From Sitta carolinensis (lineage: Eukaryota; Chordata; Aves; Passeriformes; Sittidae), in contig CM063309.1 in NCBI GenBank assembly GCA_032173965.1, positions 1,869,564 to 1,933,563 on the forward strand: 64,000 nt of DNA, in the 5' to 3' direction. The translations under genes and the position numbers were made by a program. The notes under the pieces were generated by a model. The model saw only the letters and a list, made by a program, of their open reading frames with translations. It made no database searches and was not told where the DNA came from. The first letter of the stretch is position 1. The number at the start of each line of letters is the position of its first letter. Positions 25,180 through 38,700 of the stretch are shown piece by piece.

Positions 25180-25300
25180 TCGGAACTCTCCCAATTTTTT
25201 TTTTTTTTTAACTTTTGTTTTGTTTTGGTTTTGTTTTGGAAATTTTTTTTTTTTTATTCTTTCTTTTTTTTTTTTTTTTTTTTAATATATTTTTGCTGTT
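25180..25300. repeat. T-rich tract
   Basis: Long T runs interrupted by short G-containing motifs. It could be the poly-A end of a minus-strand retroelement, but no element body is recognisable beside it. Confidence 0.6.
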
Positions 25301-25524
25301 CAAGTGCTGAGTTCGGCCCCGCCCCCCCCTCCCCCGGGACCCCCCGGGACCCCCCCGGGTCCCCCCGGAGCGACAGAACGAGGAACAAAAACAACGGACG
25401 GACCAACAGAAAAGGAACCTAAGACGTCACGCACAGCCCGAGAGCGGGAAATAATTAGAATAATTAGAATAATTATAATAATAATATACTCGGGGGGGGC
25501 CGCCACCCCCTGCCACCCCCTGCC

Positions 25525-26890
25525 TGCGGGACCAGTCAGAGCCGGGCACTGGGACCAGTTAACCCCGGGCACTGGGACCAGTTAACCCCGGGCACTGGGA
25601 CCAGTCACACCTGGGCACTGGGACCAGTTAACCCCGGGCACTGGGACCAGTTAACCCGGGCACTGGGACCAGTCAGTGCTGGCACTGGGACCAGTGAGAG
25701 CCGGCACTGGGACCAGTTACCCGTGGGCACTGGGACCAGTTAACCCCGGGCACTGGGACCAGTTAACCCCGGGCACTGGGACCAGTTAACCCCGGGCACT
25801 GGGACCAGTTAACCCCGGGCACTGGGACCAGTCACACCTGGGCACTGGGACCAGTCAGTGCTGGCACTGGGACCAGTGAGAGCCGGCACTGGGACCAGTT
25901 AACCCCGGGCACTGGGACCAGTTAACCCGGGCACTGGGACCAGTGAGAGCCGGGCACTGGGACCAGTTAACCCCGGGCACTGGGACCAGTTAACCCCGGG
26001 CACTGGGACCAGTTAACCCGGGCACTGGACCAGTCACACCTGGCACTGGGACCAGTTAACCCCGGGCACTGGGACCAGTCACACCTGGGCACTGGGACCA
26101 GTCAGTGCTGGCACTGGGACCAGTGAGAGCCGGGCACTGGGACCAGTTACCCGTGGGCACTGGGACCAGTTAACCCGGGCACTGGGACCAGTTAACCCGG
26201 GCACTGGGACCAGTTAACCCCGGGCACTGGGACCAGTCACACCTGGGCACTGGGACCAGTTAACCCCGGGCACTGGGACCAGTTAACCCGGGCACTGGGA
26301 CCAGTGAGAGCCGGGCACTGGGACCAGTGCTGCCTGCTGGGCTGACTGGTGCAGTGCCCGGCTCTGACTGGTCCCAGTGCCCGGGGCTAACTGGTCCCAG
26401 CACTGACTGGTCCCAGTATCCGAAGCTGACTGGTCCCAGTGCCCAGGTGTGACTGGTCCCAGTGCCCAGGTGTGACTGGTCCCAGTGCCCAGGTGTTGCT
26501 GGTCCCAGTACCCAGGTGTGACTGGTCCCAGTGCCCGGGGTTAACTGGTCCCAGTGCCCAGGTGTTGCTGGTCCCAGTGCCCAGGTGTTGCTGGTCCCAG
26601 TGCCCAGGTGTGACTGGTCCCAGTGCCCAGGTGTTGCTGGTCCCAGTGCCCAGGTGTTGCTGGTCCCAGTGCCCAGGGTTAACTGGTCCCAGTGCCCAGG
26701 TGTGACTGGTCCCAGTGCCCGGGTTTAACTGGTCCCAGTGCCCAGGTGTGACTGGTCCCAGTGCCCAGGTGTGACTGGTCCCAGTGCCCAGGTGTGACTG
26801 GTCCCAGTGCCCAGGGTTAACTGGTCCCAGTGCCCAGGTGTGACTGGTCCCAGTGCCCAGGTGTGACTGGTCCCAGTGCCCAGCCCTGTC
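25525..26890. repeat. Large inverted minisatellite with centre near 26,335
   Basis: The left arm (25.53-26.33 kb) has about 35 units of GGGCACTGGGACCAGTTAACCCC or CACACCT/GAGAGCC variants. The right arm (26.37-26.89 kb) has the same motif inverted (CTGGTCCCAGTGCCCAGGTGTGA, about 20 units). The arms meet at a short non-repeat centre near 26,335. Each unit's core ACTGGGACCAGT is itself an inverted repeat with a two-base spacer, so cruciform or hairpin structure is possible at two scales. Confidence 0.88.
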
Positions 26891-27364
26891 CCCTCGGTGC
26901 CCTCGCGGGGTTTTTGGGGTGGGGGCTCCGCGGGTTTGGGGCTCCGTGGCCGCTCCCAGTCCCTCCCAGTCCCTCCCAGTCCCTCCCAGTCGCTCCCGGT
27001 GGCCTCCGGCCCTCTCCCGCTGGGCACAGCGCCGGGCACGGGGGCGCCGCTGCCCCGCCAGCCCCGGAGCCCCCCGGGGGCAACGACGGGCAGGGCCGGG
27101 GGGGCCGCGACCCCCGACCCCGGATTTGCTCGGGGACCGCGGCCACGCGGCCACCACGAGGGGCCGGCGACGACCACGAGGGGCTGGCGACCACCGCGAG
27201 GGGCTGGCGACCACTACAAGGGGCTGGCGGCCACCCCCAGGGGCTGGCGGCCACGGGGCCAGGCTGCGCCCCTCTCTGGGGGTCTGGGGCTCCTCTCCCC
27301 TCCCTTCCCGGCCCCCCGGCTGTCCCCATCCCCATCCCCGCGCTCCGGGCCCCGCCGGCGACAC
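26891..27364. other. GC-rich stretch without recognised gene
   Basis: The stretch contains a CTCCCAGTCC run (26.95-26.99 kb) and GCGAGGGGCTGGCGACCAC units (27.14-27.25 kb). No homologous exon was recognised on either strand. Confidence 0.6.
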
Positions 27365-28410
27365 CAGGGCGGTGACACCGGGCAGTGACACCGGGCGGTG
27401 ACACCGGGCGGTGACACCGGGCTGGCACCGAACTGGCACCGGGCTGGCACCGGGCGGTGACACCGAACTGGCACCGGGCTGGCACCGGGCGGTGACACCG
27501 GGCAGTGACACCGGGCTGGCACCGAACTGCCACCGGGCGGACACCGAACTGGCACCGGGCGGACACCGAACTGACATCGAACTGGCACCGGGCGGTGACA
27601 CCGGGCAGTGACACCTGGCGGTGACACCGAACTGACACCGAACTGGCACCGGGCTGGCACCGAACTGACACCGAACTGGCACCGGGCTGGCACCGAACTG
27701 ACACCGAACTGGCACGGGGCGGGCACCGGGCAGTGACACCGGGCAGTGACACCGGGCTGACACCGAACTGGCACCGGGCGGACACCGGGCAGTGACACCG
27801 GGCTGACACCGAACTGGCACCGGGCGGACACCGGGCGGTGACACCGGGCTGACACCGAACTGGCACCGGGCGGGAACCGGGCAGTGACACCGGGCAGTGA
27901 CACCGGGCAGTGACACCGGGCGGTGACACCGGGCTGGCACCGAACTGGCACCGGGCGGACACCGGGCAGTGACACCGGGCAGTGACACCGGGCAGTGACA
28001 CCGGGCTGACACCGAACTGGCACCGGGCGGGCACCGGGCAGTGACACCGGCAGTGACACCGGGCTGGCACCGAACTGGCACCGGGCTGGCACCGAACTGG
28101 CACCGAACTGGCACCGGGCAGTGACACCGGCTGGCACCGAACTGACACCGAACTGGCACCGGGCTGGCACCGAACTGACACCGAACTGGCACCGGGCGGG
28201 CACCGGGCAGTGACACCGGGCAGTGACACCGGGCTGGCACCGAACTGGCACCGGGCGGGCACCGGGCAGTGACACCGGGCAGTGACACCGGGCTGGCACC
28301 GATCTGGCACCGAACTGGCACCGGGCGGGCACCGGGCAGTGACACCGGGCAGTGACACCGGGCTGGCACCGAACTGGCACCGAACTGGCACCGGGCGGGC
28401 ACCGGGGGCC
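27365..28410. repeat. GACACCGGGC/GGCACCGAACT minisatellite
   Basis: About 1 kb of ~12-13 bp units alternates GGTGACACCGGGC, AGTGACACCGGGC, TGGCACCGAAC and GGCACCGGGC types. The minus-strand frames rich in CQFGASPV repeats, up to about 690 codons with the neighbouring array, are repeat artefacts. Confidence 0.9.
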
Positions 28411-29214
28411 CCGTAAGTGCTGCGGCGCCGGGGGAGGGGTCCCGGGGGGGTCCCGGGGGGCTCATCCCGGCAATGCCTCGGCCCCGTTAAGCGCCTCGGG
28501 GCCCCGCGGAGCTGCGGCGGAACCGGCGACAAGTGCTAAACATCCCTCCGTGCCCCCGGTAAGTGCTGCGGGGCCGCGGCCCCCGCGCCCCCCGGGGGAT
28601 AAGTGCTGGGGCCGCGGGGGCTTCTGCCCCTCCCGGAGCCTCCGCCGGCAGCGCTCGGGGCCGGGGGGAGCGGCGGAGACGCGGGGGGTTCGTTCTCCCA
28701 TGAAACAAACACAAACAACCGAAAAAAAAAATCATAAAAAAAAATAAAAAAAGAAGAAAAAAATAAAAACAATAAAACCAAAACCCTCCGAGGGCAGCGG
28801 GAGGCGAATGTGCGGCGTAAGCGGAATTTCAGCCCCAGCCGGAGCCTCCCAACAATTCTGGTGTCGCCTCCGGGTGACCCCCGGGCCGCCCTCACCCCCC
28901 GGCGCAGCCCCGGGGCCGGTGCCAGGGCTGCATCCAAAGCCCGGGCGGAGGCTCCGGCCCCTCCTGCCGTCCTTGCCCGGGGGTCTCCGGGGTCTCCGGG
29001 GGTCTCCGGAGCGGAGCGGCCCCTCCGGAGCCGCAGGGAGCGCGGGGCGAGCGCCGGCCGGGAGGGTGATTAATAAATAAATAAATTAAAGAAGGGAGGC
29101 GAGTCCCTCCCGGTGCCGGGGGTCCCGCGGCCGGACCTCGCTGCCGGGGTCCCCCCCCCCCCCCGGTGTCACCAGCGGGGTCCCCAGCGCTGCTGCGGGG
29201 GAGGCGCGCTCGCT
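28411..29214. other. GC-rich and A-rich sequence downstream of GDF11
   Basis: Two or three TAAGTGCTGCGGGGCC-type segments (28.41-28.62 kb) precede an A-rich tract with several AATAAA hexamers on the + strand (28.70-28.80 kb). GC-rich unique-looking DNA and an ATTAATAAATAAATAAA stretch (about 29.07-29.09 kb) follow. This may be distal GDF11 3' UTR (minus strand) or intergenic DNA. I see no coding exon. Confidence 0.5.
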
Positions 29215-29216
29215 CT

Positions 29217-29300
29217 TCCTCCTCCTCCTCCTCCTCCTCCTCCTCCTCCTCCTCCTCCTCCTCCTTCCTCCTCTCCTCCTCCCCTCCCCCCTTCCTCCTC
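29217..29300. repeat. CTC trinucleotide repeat
   Basis: An almost perfect run of about 17 CTC triplets plus imperfect flanks lies in the probable GDF11 3' flank; on the GDF11 strand it reads GAG. Confidence 0.9.
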
Positions 29301-29402
29301 CTTCTCCTCCTCTGCTCTGATTGCACTGCCCGGGGACCGGTCCGGTGTCCCGTGTCGCCACGCGGCGTGGGTCCCGGCCCCCCTTCCTTCTCCGTCCGGT
29401 CC

Positions 29403-29408
29403 TTTATT
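29403..29408 (-). terminator. GDF11: GDF11 polyadenylation signal
   Basis: TTTATT on the + strand is AATAAA on the GDF11 strand, about 350 bases after its stop codon. It is the nearest canonical signal. Longer 3' UTRs are known for this gene family, so further signals may exist. Confidence 0.6.
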
Positions 29409-29519
29409 GCACAAGCGCGTTGATCCGGGGATCTCCTCTCCTGCCTCTCCTGCTCTATCCTCACCATCAACGATTTCAACGCTTGCTTCACTTTCGCTTC
29501 CCGCCCCGCCCCAACCAAC

Positions 29520-29635
29520 AACAAAAAAATTCCAAAAAAAAAAAAAAAAGAAAAAAAAAAAAAAAAAAAGAAAAAGAAAAAGCAAAGCAAAAAAAAAAAA
29601 AAAAAAAAAACAAAAAAAAAGCGGAAAAAATGAGG
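29520..29635. repeat. A-rich tract in the GDF11 3' UTR
   Basis: Long A runs broken by single G or C bases on the + strand (T-rich in the GDF11 transcript), about 120 bases after the stop codon. Lysine-rich frames here are artefacts. Confidence 0.85.
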
Positions 29636-29754
29636 CGAGTCCGCCTGGTCGGGGGCAGCGGGGGCTCGCTCGGAGGGGCGCCCCCGGCGCTTTGAGGGGG
29701 GGGGCGGGGGATACAGGGAGGGGGTCTGCGGGCAGCGAGGGAGCCAGGGCGGCT

Positions 29755-32700
29755 CTAGGAGCACCCGCAGCGATCCACCACCATGCCGGGGATCTTGCCG
29801 TAGATGATCTGCTGCTTGTCGTTGAAGTAGAGCATGTTGATGGGGGACATCTTGGTGGGCGTGCAGCAGGGCCCGGCCGAGCCGCGCGGGTTGGCCTGCT
29901 GCACCAGGTGCGTGTGCGGGTACTTCTGCATGAACATGTACTCGCACTGGCCCGAGCAGTAGTTGGCCTTGTAGCGCTTGGGCGCGATGATCCAGTCCCA
30001 GCCGAACGCCTCGAAGTCCACGGTGAGCGGGTAGCGGCAGCAGCGCGACTCCGTGGAGTGCTCGTCGCAGTCCAGCCCCAGGTTCCGCCGGGAGCGCTTG
30101 TTGTTCTCCAGGACCCGCAGCTCCATGAAGGGGTGCTGGGGGCACGGGGGGGACACGGGGACAGCGGGGGGGGGACAGGGGGACAGGGGGACACGGGGAC
30201 ACAGGGGACAGCGGGGAGGGACAGGGGGACACAGAGAGGATGGGGACACAGGGGGACACGGGGACAGCGGGGGGGGCAGGGGGACAGGGGGACACAGGGG
30301 ACACAGGGGAGGGTCAGGGGGACACAGGGGGACAGGGGGACACAGGGGACACAGGGGGACAGGGAGACACAGGGGACAGCGGGGAGGGACAGGGGGACAC
30401 AGGAGACACAGGGGAGGGTCAGGGGGACACAGGGGGACACGGGGACACAGGGGACAGCGGGGAGGGACAGGGGGACACAGGGGGAGGAACAGGGGACACA
30501 GGGGTGAGAGACAGGGAGACACAAGGGACACAGGGGTGAGAGACAGGGGGACACAGGGGGACACAGGGGGTCAGGGGGACACAGGGGGGACACAGGGGGA
30601 CAGCGGGGGGGACAGGGACACAGAGGGACACCGGGGAACAGGGGACAGCAGTGAGCGGACCCAGGGGTGAAGAGACAGCAGTGGGGGGACAGGAGACATG
30701 GGGAGGGAGAGGGGGACACAGGGACACAGGGGGACACGGGGGTGAGGAGACAGGGGTAGCAGTGAGGGGACAGCGGGACACAGGGGTGAGGGGACAGCAG
30801 TGAGGGGACACAGGGGGGACAGGGAGACAGCAGGGAGGGACAGGGACACAGGGAGACACGGGGGGGACACAGGGACAGCAGTGAGGGGACAGAGGACACA
30901 GGGGGACACAGGGACAGTGGTGAGGGACAGGGGGACACAGGGACAGCGGTGAGGGGACAATGGTGAGATGCCACCTCCACTGCTCCCCCCAGCCCGGCTG
31001 CGCTGTGCAGGGGGCGAGGAGCCGGGGGGGTGGCACGTCCTGGAGGTGTCCCCAGCCCTATCCCGGTGTCCCCAGCCCTATCCAGGTGTCCCCAGCCTGA
31101 CTGAGGTGTCACCAGCCCCACAGAACTTCCACTCGTCCCCACTACCTGGGGCCACCCTCCCTAAACTGCCACCGTCCCCCAGACCCATCACCCGCCCCCA
31201 GAGCCCCCCCACTACCTTCCTGGGAACACCCCAAACTCTCTGAGGACACCCCAAAGCCCCTGAAGACACCCCAAACCCCCTGAGGAACACCCTAAACCCT
31301 CTGAGGAACACCCCAAACCCTCTGAAGACACCCCAAAGCCCTGAGGAACACCCCATACCCCCGAGGAACACCCAAACCCCCAAGGAACACTCCAAACCCC
31401 CCGAGGAAACACCCCACCCACCCCGAGGAAACACCCCAACACCCCCCCCAGGGAACACCCCAACCCCCCGAGGAACACTCCAAACCCCCGAGGAACACCC
31501 CAAACCCCCCAAGGAACACCCCAAACCCCCCGAGGAACACTCCAAACCCCCCGGGGAACACCCCAAACCCCCCCGGGGAACACACCCAAACCCCCCGAGG
31601 AACACCCCAAACCCCCCGAGGAACACTCCCAAACCCCCCGGGGAACACCCCAAAACCCCCCGGGAACACTCCAAACCCCCGGGAACACCCCAACTCCCCG
31701 AGGAACCCTCCAAACCCCCGGGGAACACCCCAAACCCCCGAGGAACCCCCAACCCCCTGAGGAACACCCAAACCCCCCCGGGAACACCCAACCCTTGAAC
31801 ACCCCAACTCCCCGAGGAACACTCCAAACCCTGGGAACACACCCCTAGAACCTCCCGAGGAAACAATCCCACTCCCGAGGAAACCCCAACCCCTTGGAAA
31901 CCCCGAAACCCCCCGTGGCCAGGGACCCCCAGCCCCGGTGAACCCCATTTACCCCGAGGGAACTCGAACCCTGGGGAACACTCACCCTTGAAACACCCAC
32001 CCCCGAGGACATCAGACCCTGGCGAACGACCCCAGACCCCCGAGGCACGGGTGACGCACCAGGCCGCAGGTGCCACCCACCAGCCCTCGGCGCCTCCCAC
32101 CTGGTGACCATGTTCTTGGGGTCGAAGCTTGAAGAAGCCACAGTGCGGGCTTGCCCTCGATCTGCCCTGCCGGGCCGTGCGGGAGGAGGGATTGGGCAGG
32201 GGTCGGATGGTGGGGGGGGGACGGGCTTGGGAACGCAGGACCCGTGTTGGGACTCACCGGCCGCAGTTGACACCCCCAGTGCCCGCACCACTGGACCCAG
32301 ATCTCGGCGATAACACACGGGAGCCCTCACGCACGCGATCCACTCGAGGGGATCCGCGCTACCCCGCTACCGGTGGACCCCGAGCCTCAGACCCCCAGCC
32401 GCACAGGACCCCCAGCTCGCACCGGGACCCCCAGCATCCCACCGGGACCCCCAGCATCACACCGGGACCCCCAGCTCTGCACCGGGACCCCAGCTCTGCA
32501 CCGGACCCCCAGCTCTGCACCGGACCCCAGCTCGCACCGGGACCCCCACAGCATCACACCGGGACCCCCAGCCCCGCACCGGGACCCCCAGCTCACACCG
32601 GGACCCCCAGCTCTGCACCGGGACCCCCAGCATCACACCGGGACCCCCAGCATCACACCGGGACCCCCAGCTCTGCACCGGGACCCCCAGCATCACACCG

Positions 32701-35700
32701 GGACCCCCAGCTCTGCACCGGGACCCCCAGCTCTGCACCGGGACCCCCAGCCCCGCACCGGGACCCCCAGCATTGCACCGGGACCCCCAGCATCACACCG
32801 GGACCCCCAGCCCCGCACCGGGACCCCCAGCCCCGCACCGGGACCCCCAGCTCTGCACCGGGACCCCCAGCATCACACACCGGGACCCCCAGCCCCGCAC
32901 CGGGACCCCCAGCATCACACCGGGACCCCCAGCATCACACGGGACCCCCAGCTCTGCACCGGGACCCCCAGCATTGCACCGGGACCCCCAGCATCACACC
33001 GGACCCCCACCACGGACCCGCACATCGGGACCCCCAGCTTTCGTCTGGCACCCCCAGCCCCGCACCGGGACCCCCAGCATTGCACCGGGACCCCCAGCAC
33101 CCACCGGGACCCCCACACCGCACTCTGGGACCCCCGAGCTTGGTCTGGATCCCCAGCCCCCACCGGGACCCCCAGCATCACACCAGGACCCCCCGCCCAG
33201 CACTCTGGGACCCCCGAGCCTGGGTCTGGGATCCCCAGCCCCACACCGGGACCCCCAGCTCTACACCAGGACCCCCGCCCTGCACTCTGGGACCCCCGAG
33301 CCTGGGTCTGGGACCCCCAGCCCCGCACTGGGACCCCCAAATCTCTCTCTGGGACCCCCCAGCATCACACCGGGACCCCCGCCCTGCACTCTGGGACCCC
33401 CGAGCCTGGTCTGGGACCCCCAGCCCCGCACTGGGACCCCCAAATCTCTCTCTGGGACCCCCCAGCATCACACCGGGACCCCCGCCCTGCACTCTGGACC
33501 CCCGAGCTTTGGTCTGGGACCCCCAGCCCTGCACTGGGACCCCCAAATCTCTCTCTAGAACCTCTCAGCCCCGCACCGGGACCCCCGAGCCTCACGCCGG
33601 GACCCCCACAACACCACACTCTACAACCCACCAGCTCCTTGATGGGACCCAAGACCCTCTCTGGGACCCCCCAGCCCCTCTCTGGGACCCCCCAGCCCCT
33701 CTCTGGGACCCCCCCAACCCCTCTCTGGGACCCCCCAGCCCCACACTGAGCCCCCCAGGCCCTGTGCCGAGACCCCAGCTCCCCTCTGGGACGCTCCAGG
33801 GACCCCCTTGCCGCACTCCGGGACCCCCTCGCTCCTCTCCGTGACCCTCCCACCCCTCGGGGTCCCGAGCCGCCCCCCGGGCCCCCCCGCGGGCCCCCCG
33901 AGCCGCGCTGGCCGGGGCAGCCCCTCCTCGGTCGTTAGGAGGTGAAGGTCGGGTCAGAGGCCGCCCCGGGGGTCGCCCGCCAGGAGGTCCCCGCTTGCCC
34001 CCTGACCCGCGGCCCCGGGGCTCGGGATGGGCGCGGAGCGAGCCCCCCGCGGGGCAGGGGAGGGGGGTGGTCCCGGGCTGTGTGGGGCGGGGGGCTCCGG
34101 GCCCGCAGCACCTGCTCGGGGCCGCCCCCTCCTCCCCGGGGAGGCTGCGGACCCTCGGCGCTCCATCTCCCACCCCCCAGAGCCCCCCCAGTCCTGCCCG
34201 GGCACCCCACACCTCGAGGGGTCACCCCACACCTCCCGGGGGGGGGGGGGGGGGCTCTCGCAGCCCCCCAAAGCCGGGCGGTGACAAAACCCAGCGCCAC
34301 CAGCGCCGGGGCGGTGACACCCCCGAGCATCCCCCCGGCTCCGGGGTCTCCCCGCCGCCCTCCCGGCTCGGCCCCACATCTGTGTCGAATTGAGCCGGGA
34401 ATTTGCGCCCCCCCCCCCCCCCCGCCCCCCGGGCGCAGCCCCCTCCCCCCGCCCCCCTCCCCGGTCAGGTTTAATAGCGCCCAGCTGCAGCGCGGGGCCA
34501 TTTGCTGCGCCGGCCCCGCGGGGGTCACGACACCGGGAATGTCGCCTCCCCTCCCCAGCCCATCCCCGCCGCTCGCAAATGGGGCTGGGGGCCGCGGGAA
34601 CACCCCCCTACTCAACCCTCCCCCCAGCCCCTGGCGGGGGGGCTTTGTCACCCGGGGGTGAGGGGACACCGGGGGGGCTCCAGGTGGGAGCAGGGTGAGT
34701 CCCGGGCGGCGACCACCGAGCCCCCCGGGCTGGGGCCGGCGCTGTCCCCCCGCCAGCCCGGGGGCTGCGCCGCCCGTCCCGGGGGACACCGGGCGCGGTG
34801 AGGGGGGGTCCGGCGGGGGGCCGTGCCCCGCTGGCCGCGGTGCCAGGATGCTCGGCCCGTCGCTGTGGCAACGGGGGATAAAGGTTACCGGGACACCGGT
34901 CACAGCTGGGCCTGTGCCGGGCGGGGGGCGGCCCCCGGAGCCCCCCCCGCTCTTTGTTCCCGCGTTCGGGGCCCCCCGAGCGCGGCCCCCCCGCTACGGC
35001 CCCCCACCCCCCCCCCGCGAGGTGCTTGGGGCTGTCCCTGTGTCCCCACGTCCTTGAGTCACTGTCCCCTTGTCCCTCCGTCCTCTATCCTCCCTGTCCC
35101 TCTGTCCCCGTGTCCCCACGTCCTTGATCACGTCCCCTGTCCCTCCGCCTCTATCCTCCTGTCCCTCTGTCCCGTGTCCCCACGTCCTTGTGTCACTGTC
35201 CCCTTGTCCCTCCGTCCCTCTATCCTCCCTGTCCTCTGTCCTGTATCCCCGTCCCTTGTGTCCTCTGTCCCTTCCCCCTGTGCCTCTTTCCCTGTCCCCT
35301 GTCCCCTGTCCCTGTGTTCTCTTGTCCCTCTGTCCCTCTATCCCTCTGTCCCCTGTCCTCCCTGTCTCCCTGTCCCCCCCATCCCCCTGTCCCTCTGTCC
35401 CTCTATCCCTGTGTCCCCCTGTCCCCCTGTCCCTCCTTTTCTCTGTCCCTCTATCCCCCTGTGCCTCCGTTTCCCTGTCTCTCTGTCCCCCTGTCCCTGT
35501 TCCTCTTGTCCCTCTGTCCCCCTGTCCCTCTGTCCCCCCGTTCCTCTTGTCCCTCTGTCCCCCCATCCCCCTGTCCCTCTGTCCCCCTGTGTCCCTGTCC
35601 CCTGTCCCCCCGTCCCTCTGTCCCCCTGTCCCCCATCCCTCTGTCCCTCTGTCCCTCTGTCCCCTGTCCCCCTGTCCCCCTGTCTCTCTGTCCCCTGTCC

Positions 35701-38700
35701 CCTGTCCCCCTGTCTCTCTGTCCCCCTGTCCCCCTGTCCCCCGTCCCTCTGTCCCCCTGTCCCCCTGTCCCCCTGTCCCCTGTCCCCCCATCCCTCTGTC
35801 CCCCTGTCCCCCTGTCCTCTGCCCTGTCCCCTGTCCCCCTGTCTCTCTGTCCCTGTCCCCTGTCTCTCTGTCCCCCCTGTCCCTGTCCCTGTCCCCTGTC
35901 TCTCTGTCCTCCCTGTCCCCCTGTCTCTCTGTCCCCTGTCCCCCTGTCCCCCCTGTCCCTGTCCCCTGTCCCCTGTCCCCCTGTCTCTCTGTCCCCTGTC
36001 CCCTGTCTCTCTGTCCCCTGTCCCCCTGTCCCCCCATCCCTCTGTCCCTCTGTCCCGCTGACCTTGAGCCGCTCCCCCCGGGCCCCTCTCCCCCCCGGCC
36101 CCCATCCCTCTCCCCACCCCCGGGGGTCGCGGGGGTCACGGGGAGCCCCCTCGGGCCTTTAGGAGCCAATTGACCTCGCCGGGCCCCCCCCGGCGGGGCT
36201 GGGGGCTGCGGGGGGCCCGGGGGGAACCCGAGAGCTTTATGGCCCATAAAGCGCCTTCCCCTCCTTCTGTTCAGGAACCATAAAAACCCCACAATTGCCC
36301 GGGGGGGGCGAGCGGACAGGGGAAAAAAAAAAAAATTCAAAATAATAACGGAGCGCAGCCCCCTCCCCACCCCGCCCCCTGGGCGCATCCGGCCGGGGTC
36401 CGGGCCCGCGGGACCCCCGGCCGGGGGGAGGGGCTCTGCCCTTTATTTTGGGGGGCCCCCCGAGCTGCGAAAGGGGCGGGGAAGGGGGGCCCGAGGCCCG
36501 GGGAGGAAAACCCCAGCGTGTCGTCAATTTTATGGGTAATAAAATTTCAAAGCCGCCCGAGTGCATTTAATGCCTGGGAAGGAAATTCGGGGAGGGGGCG
36601 GCAGCGCCTCACACCTCCCTCCCTTCCGCTCGCCCTTCGCCCCCGGCCCCTCGCCCGCCCCCCGCCCCGGGGGTCCCGCGCCGGGAGCAGGTGGAGAAAT
36701 CCCGGGGAAACTGAGGCAGGGGAGGGGGCGGAGCGGAGCCGGCCCGGGACCCCCGGCTGCGCTGGCCTGTCCCCAGCACGGGCTGTGTCACCCTCAGTGT
36801 CACCCTCAGTGCCACCCTGAGTGTCACCCTGCTGTCACCGTGTTTGTCACCCTGAGTGTCACCCTCTGTGTCACCCTCTGTGTCACCCTGTTTGTCACCC
36901 TGCTGTCACCGTGTTTGTCACCCTGCTGTCACCCTCTGTGGCCTTGTTGTCATCCTGCTGTCACCCTGTTTGTCACCCTGCTGTCACCCTGTTTGTCACC
37001 CTGTTTGTCACCCTGCTGTGGCCTTGTTGTCACCCTGATGTCACCTTACCATCGCTGTGCTGTCACCCTGCTCTCACCCTCTGTGTCACCCTGTGTCACC
37101 TTCTGTGTCACCCTGTGTGTCACCCTGCTGTCACTGTGCCCCCCAGTGTGCTCCCAGTGCCCGGTGACTGTCCCCAGTGCCCGGTCCCAGTCCCAGTCCC
37201 CTGCCACCAGTCCCAGCACCCAGTGCCAGCTCCCAGCATGCAGTGACTGCTCACGGTCCCTGCTCCCAGCTCCCAGTCCCAGCTCCCAGTGCCTGGACCC
37301 AGCACCCAGTGCCTGGACACGGCCCCAGTCCCAGCTCCCAGTGCCTGGACACAGCACCCAGTGCCTGGACACAGCTCCCAGTGCCTGGACACAGCACCCA
37401 GTGCCTGGACCCAGCTCCCAGTGCCTGGACACAGCACCCAGTGCCTGGACACAGCACCCAGTGCCTGGACACGGCTCCCAGTCCCAGCTCCCAGTGCCTG
37501 GACACAGCACCCAGTGCCTGGACACAGCTCCCAGTGCCTGGACCCAGCTCCCAGTGCCTGGACCCAGCACCCAGTGCCTGGACACAGCACCCAGTGCCTG
37601 GACCCAGCTCCCAGTGCCTGGACCCAGCTCCCAGTGCCTGGACCCAGCACCCAGTGCCTGGACACAGCACCCAGTGCCTGGACACAGCTCCCAGTGCCTG
37701 GACCCAGCTCCCAGTGCCTGGACACGGCTCCCAGTGCCTGGACCCAGCTCCCAGTGCCTGGACCCAGCACCCAGTGCCTGGACACAGCACCCAGTGCCTG
37801 GACACAGCACCCAGTGCCTGGACCCAGCACCCAGTGCCTGGACACGGCTCCCAGTGCCTGGACCCAGCTCCCAGTGCCTGGACACGGCTCCCAGTGCCTG
37901 GACATGGCTCCCAGTCCCAGCTCCCAGTGCCTGGACCCAGCTCCCAGTGCCTGGACCCAGCTCCCAGTGCCTGGACACGGCTCCCAGTGCCTGGACACAG
38001 CTCCCAGTGCCTGGACACGGCTCCCAGTGCCTGGACCCAGCACCCAGTGCCCGGACACGGCTCCCAGCTCCCAGTCCCAGCTCCCAGTGCCTGACCCAGC
38101 ACCCAGTGCCTGGACCCGGCTCCCAGTGCCTGGACCCAGCTCCCAGTGCCTGGACCCAGCTCCCAGTGCCTGGACCCAGCACCCAGTGCCTGGACCCAGC
38201 ACCCAGTGCCTGACACGGCTCCCAGTCCCCAGTCCCAGCTCCCAGTGCCTGGACCCAGCACCCAGTGCCTGGACCCGCTCCCAGTGCCTGGACCCAGCTC
38301 CCAGTGCCTGGACCCAGCTCCCAGTGCCTGGACCCAGCACCCAGTGCCTGGACCCAGCTCCCAGTGCCTGGACACGCTCCCAGTGCCCGGACACAGCTCC
38401 CAGTGCCTGGACACGGCTCCCAGTCCCAGCTCCCAGTGCCTGGACACGGCTCCCAGTGCCCGACACAGCTTCCAGTGCCTGGACACGGCTCCCAGTCCCA
38501 GCTCCCAGTGCCTGGACACGGCTCCCAGTCCCAGCTCCCAGTGCCTGGACCCAGCTCCCAGTGCCTGGACACAGCACCCAGTGCCTGGACACAGCACCCA
38601 GTGCCCGGACACAGCACCCAGTGCCTGGACACAGCTCCCAGTGCCTGGACACGGCTCCCAGTCCCAGCTCCCAGTGCCTGGACCCGGCTCCCAGTGCCTG

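Noticed and set aside
25180..25300. Retrotransposon poly-A tail
   Set aside because: Only a T-rich tract is visible, with no element body, target-site duplication or reverse-transcriptase frame.
29755..30135. Myostatin (MSTN) as identity of the TGF-beta gene
   Set aside because: The mature domain has the GDF11-type QCEYMFMQ segment and NLGLDC start, and the neighbours are SARNP and CD63.
32250..32340. 3' end of GDF11 exon 2 with GTGAGT donor on the minus strand
   Set aside because: Weak similarity needs several base slips and lies on the wrong side of the exon 2 start. Kept only as an unresolved exon-like block.
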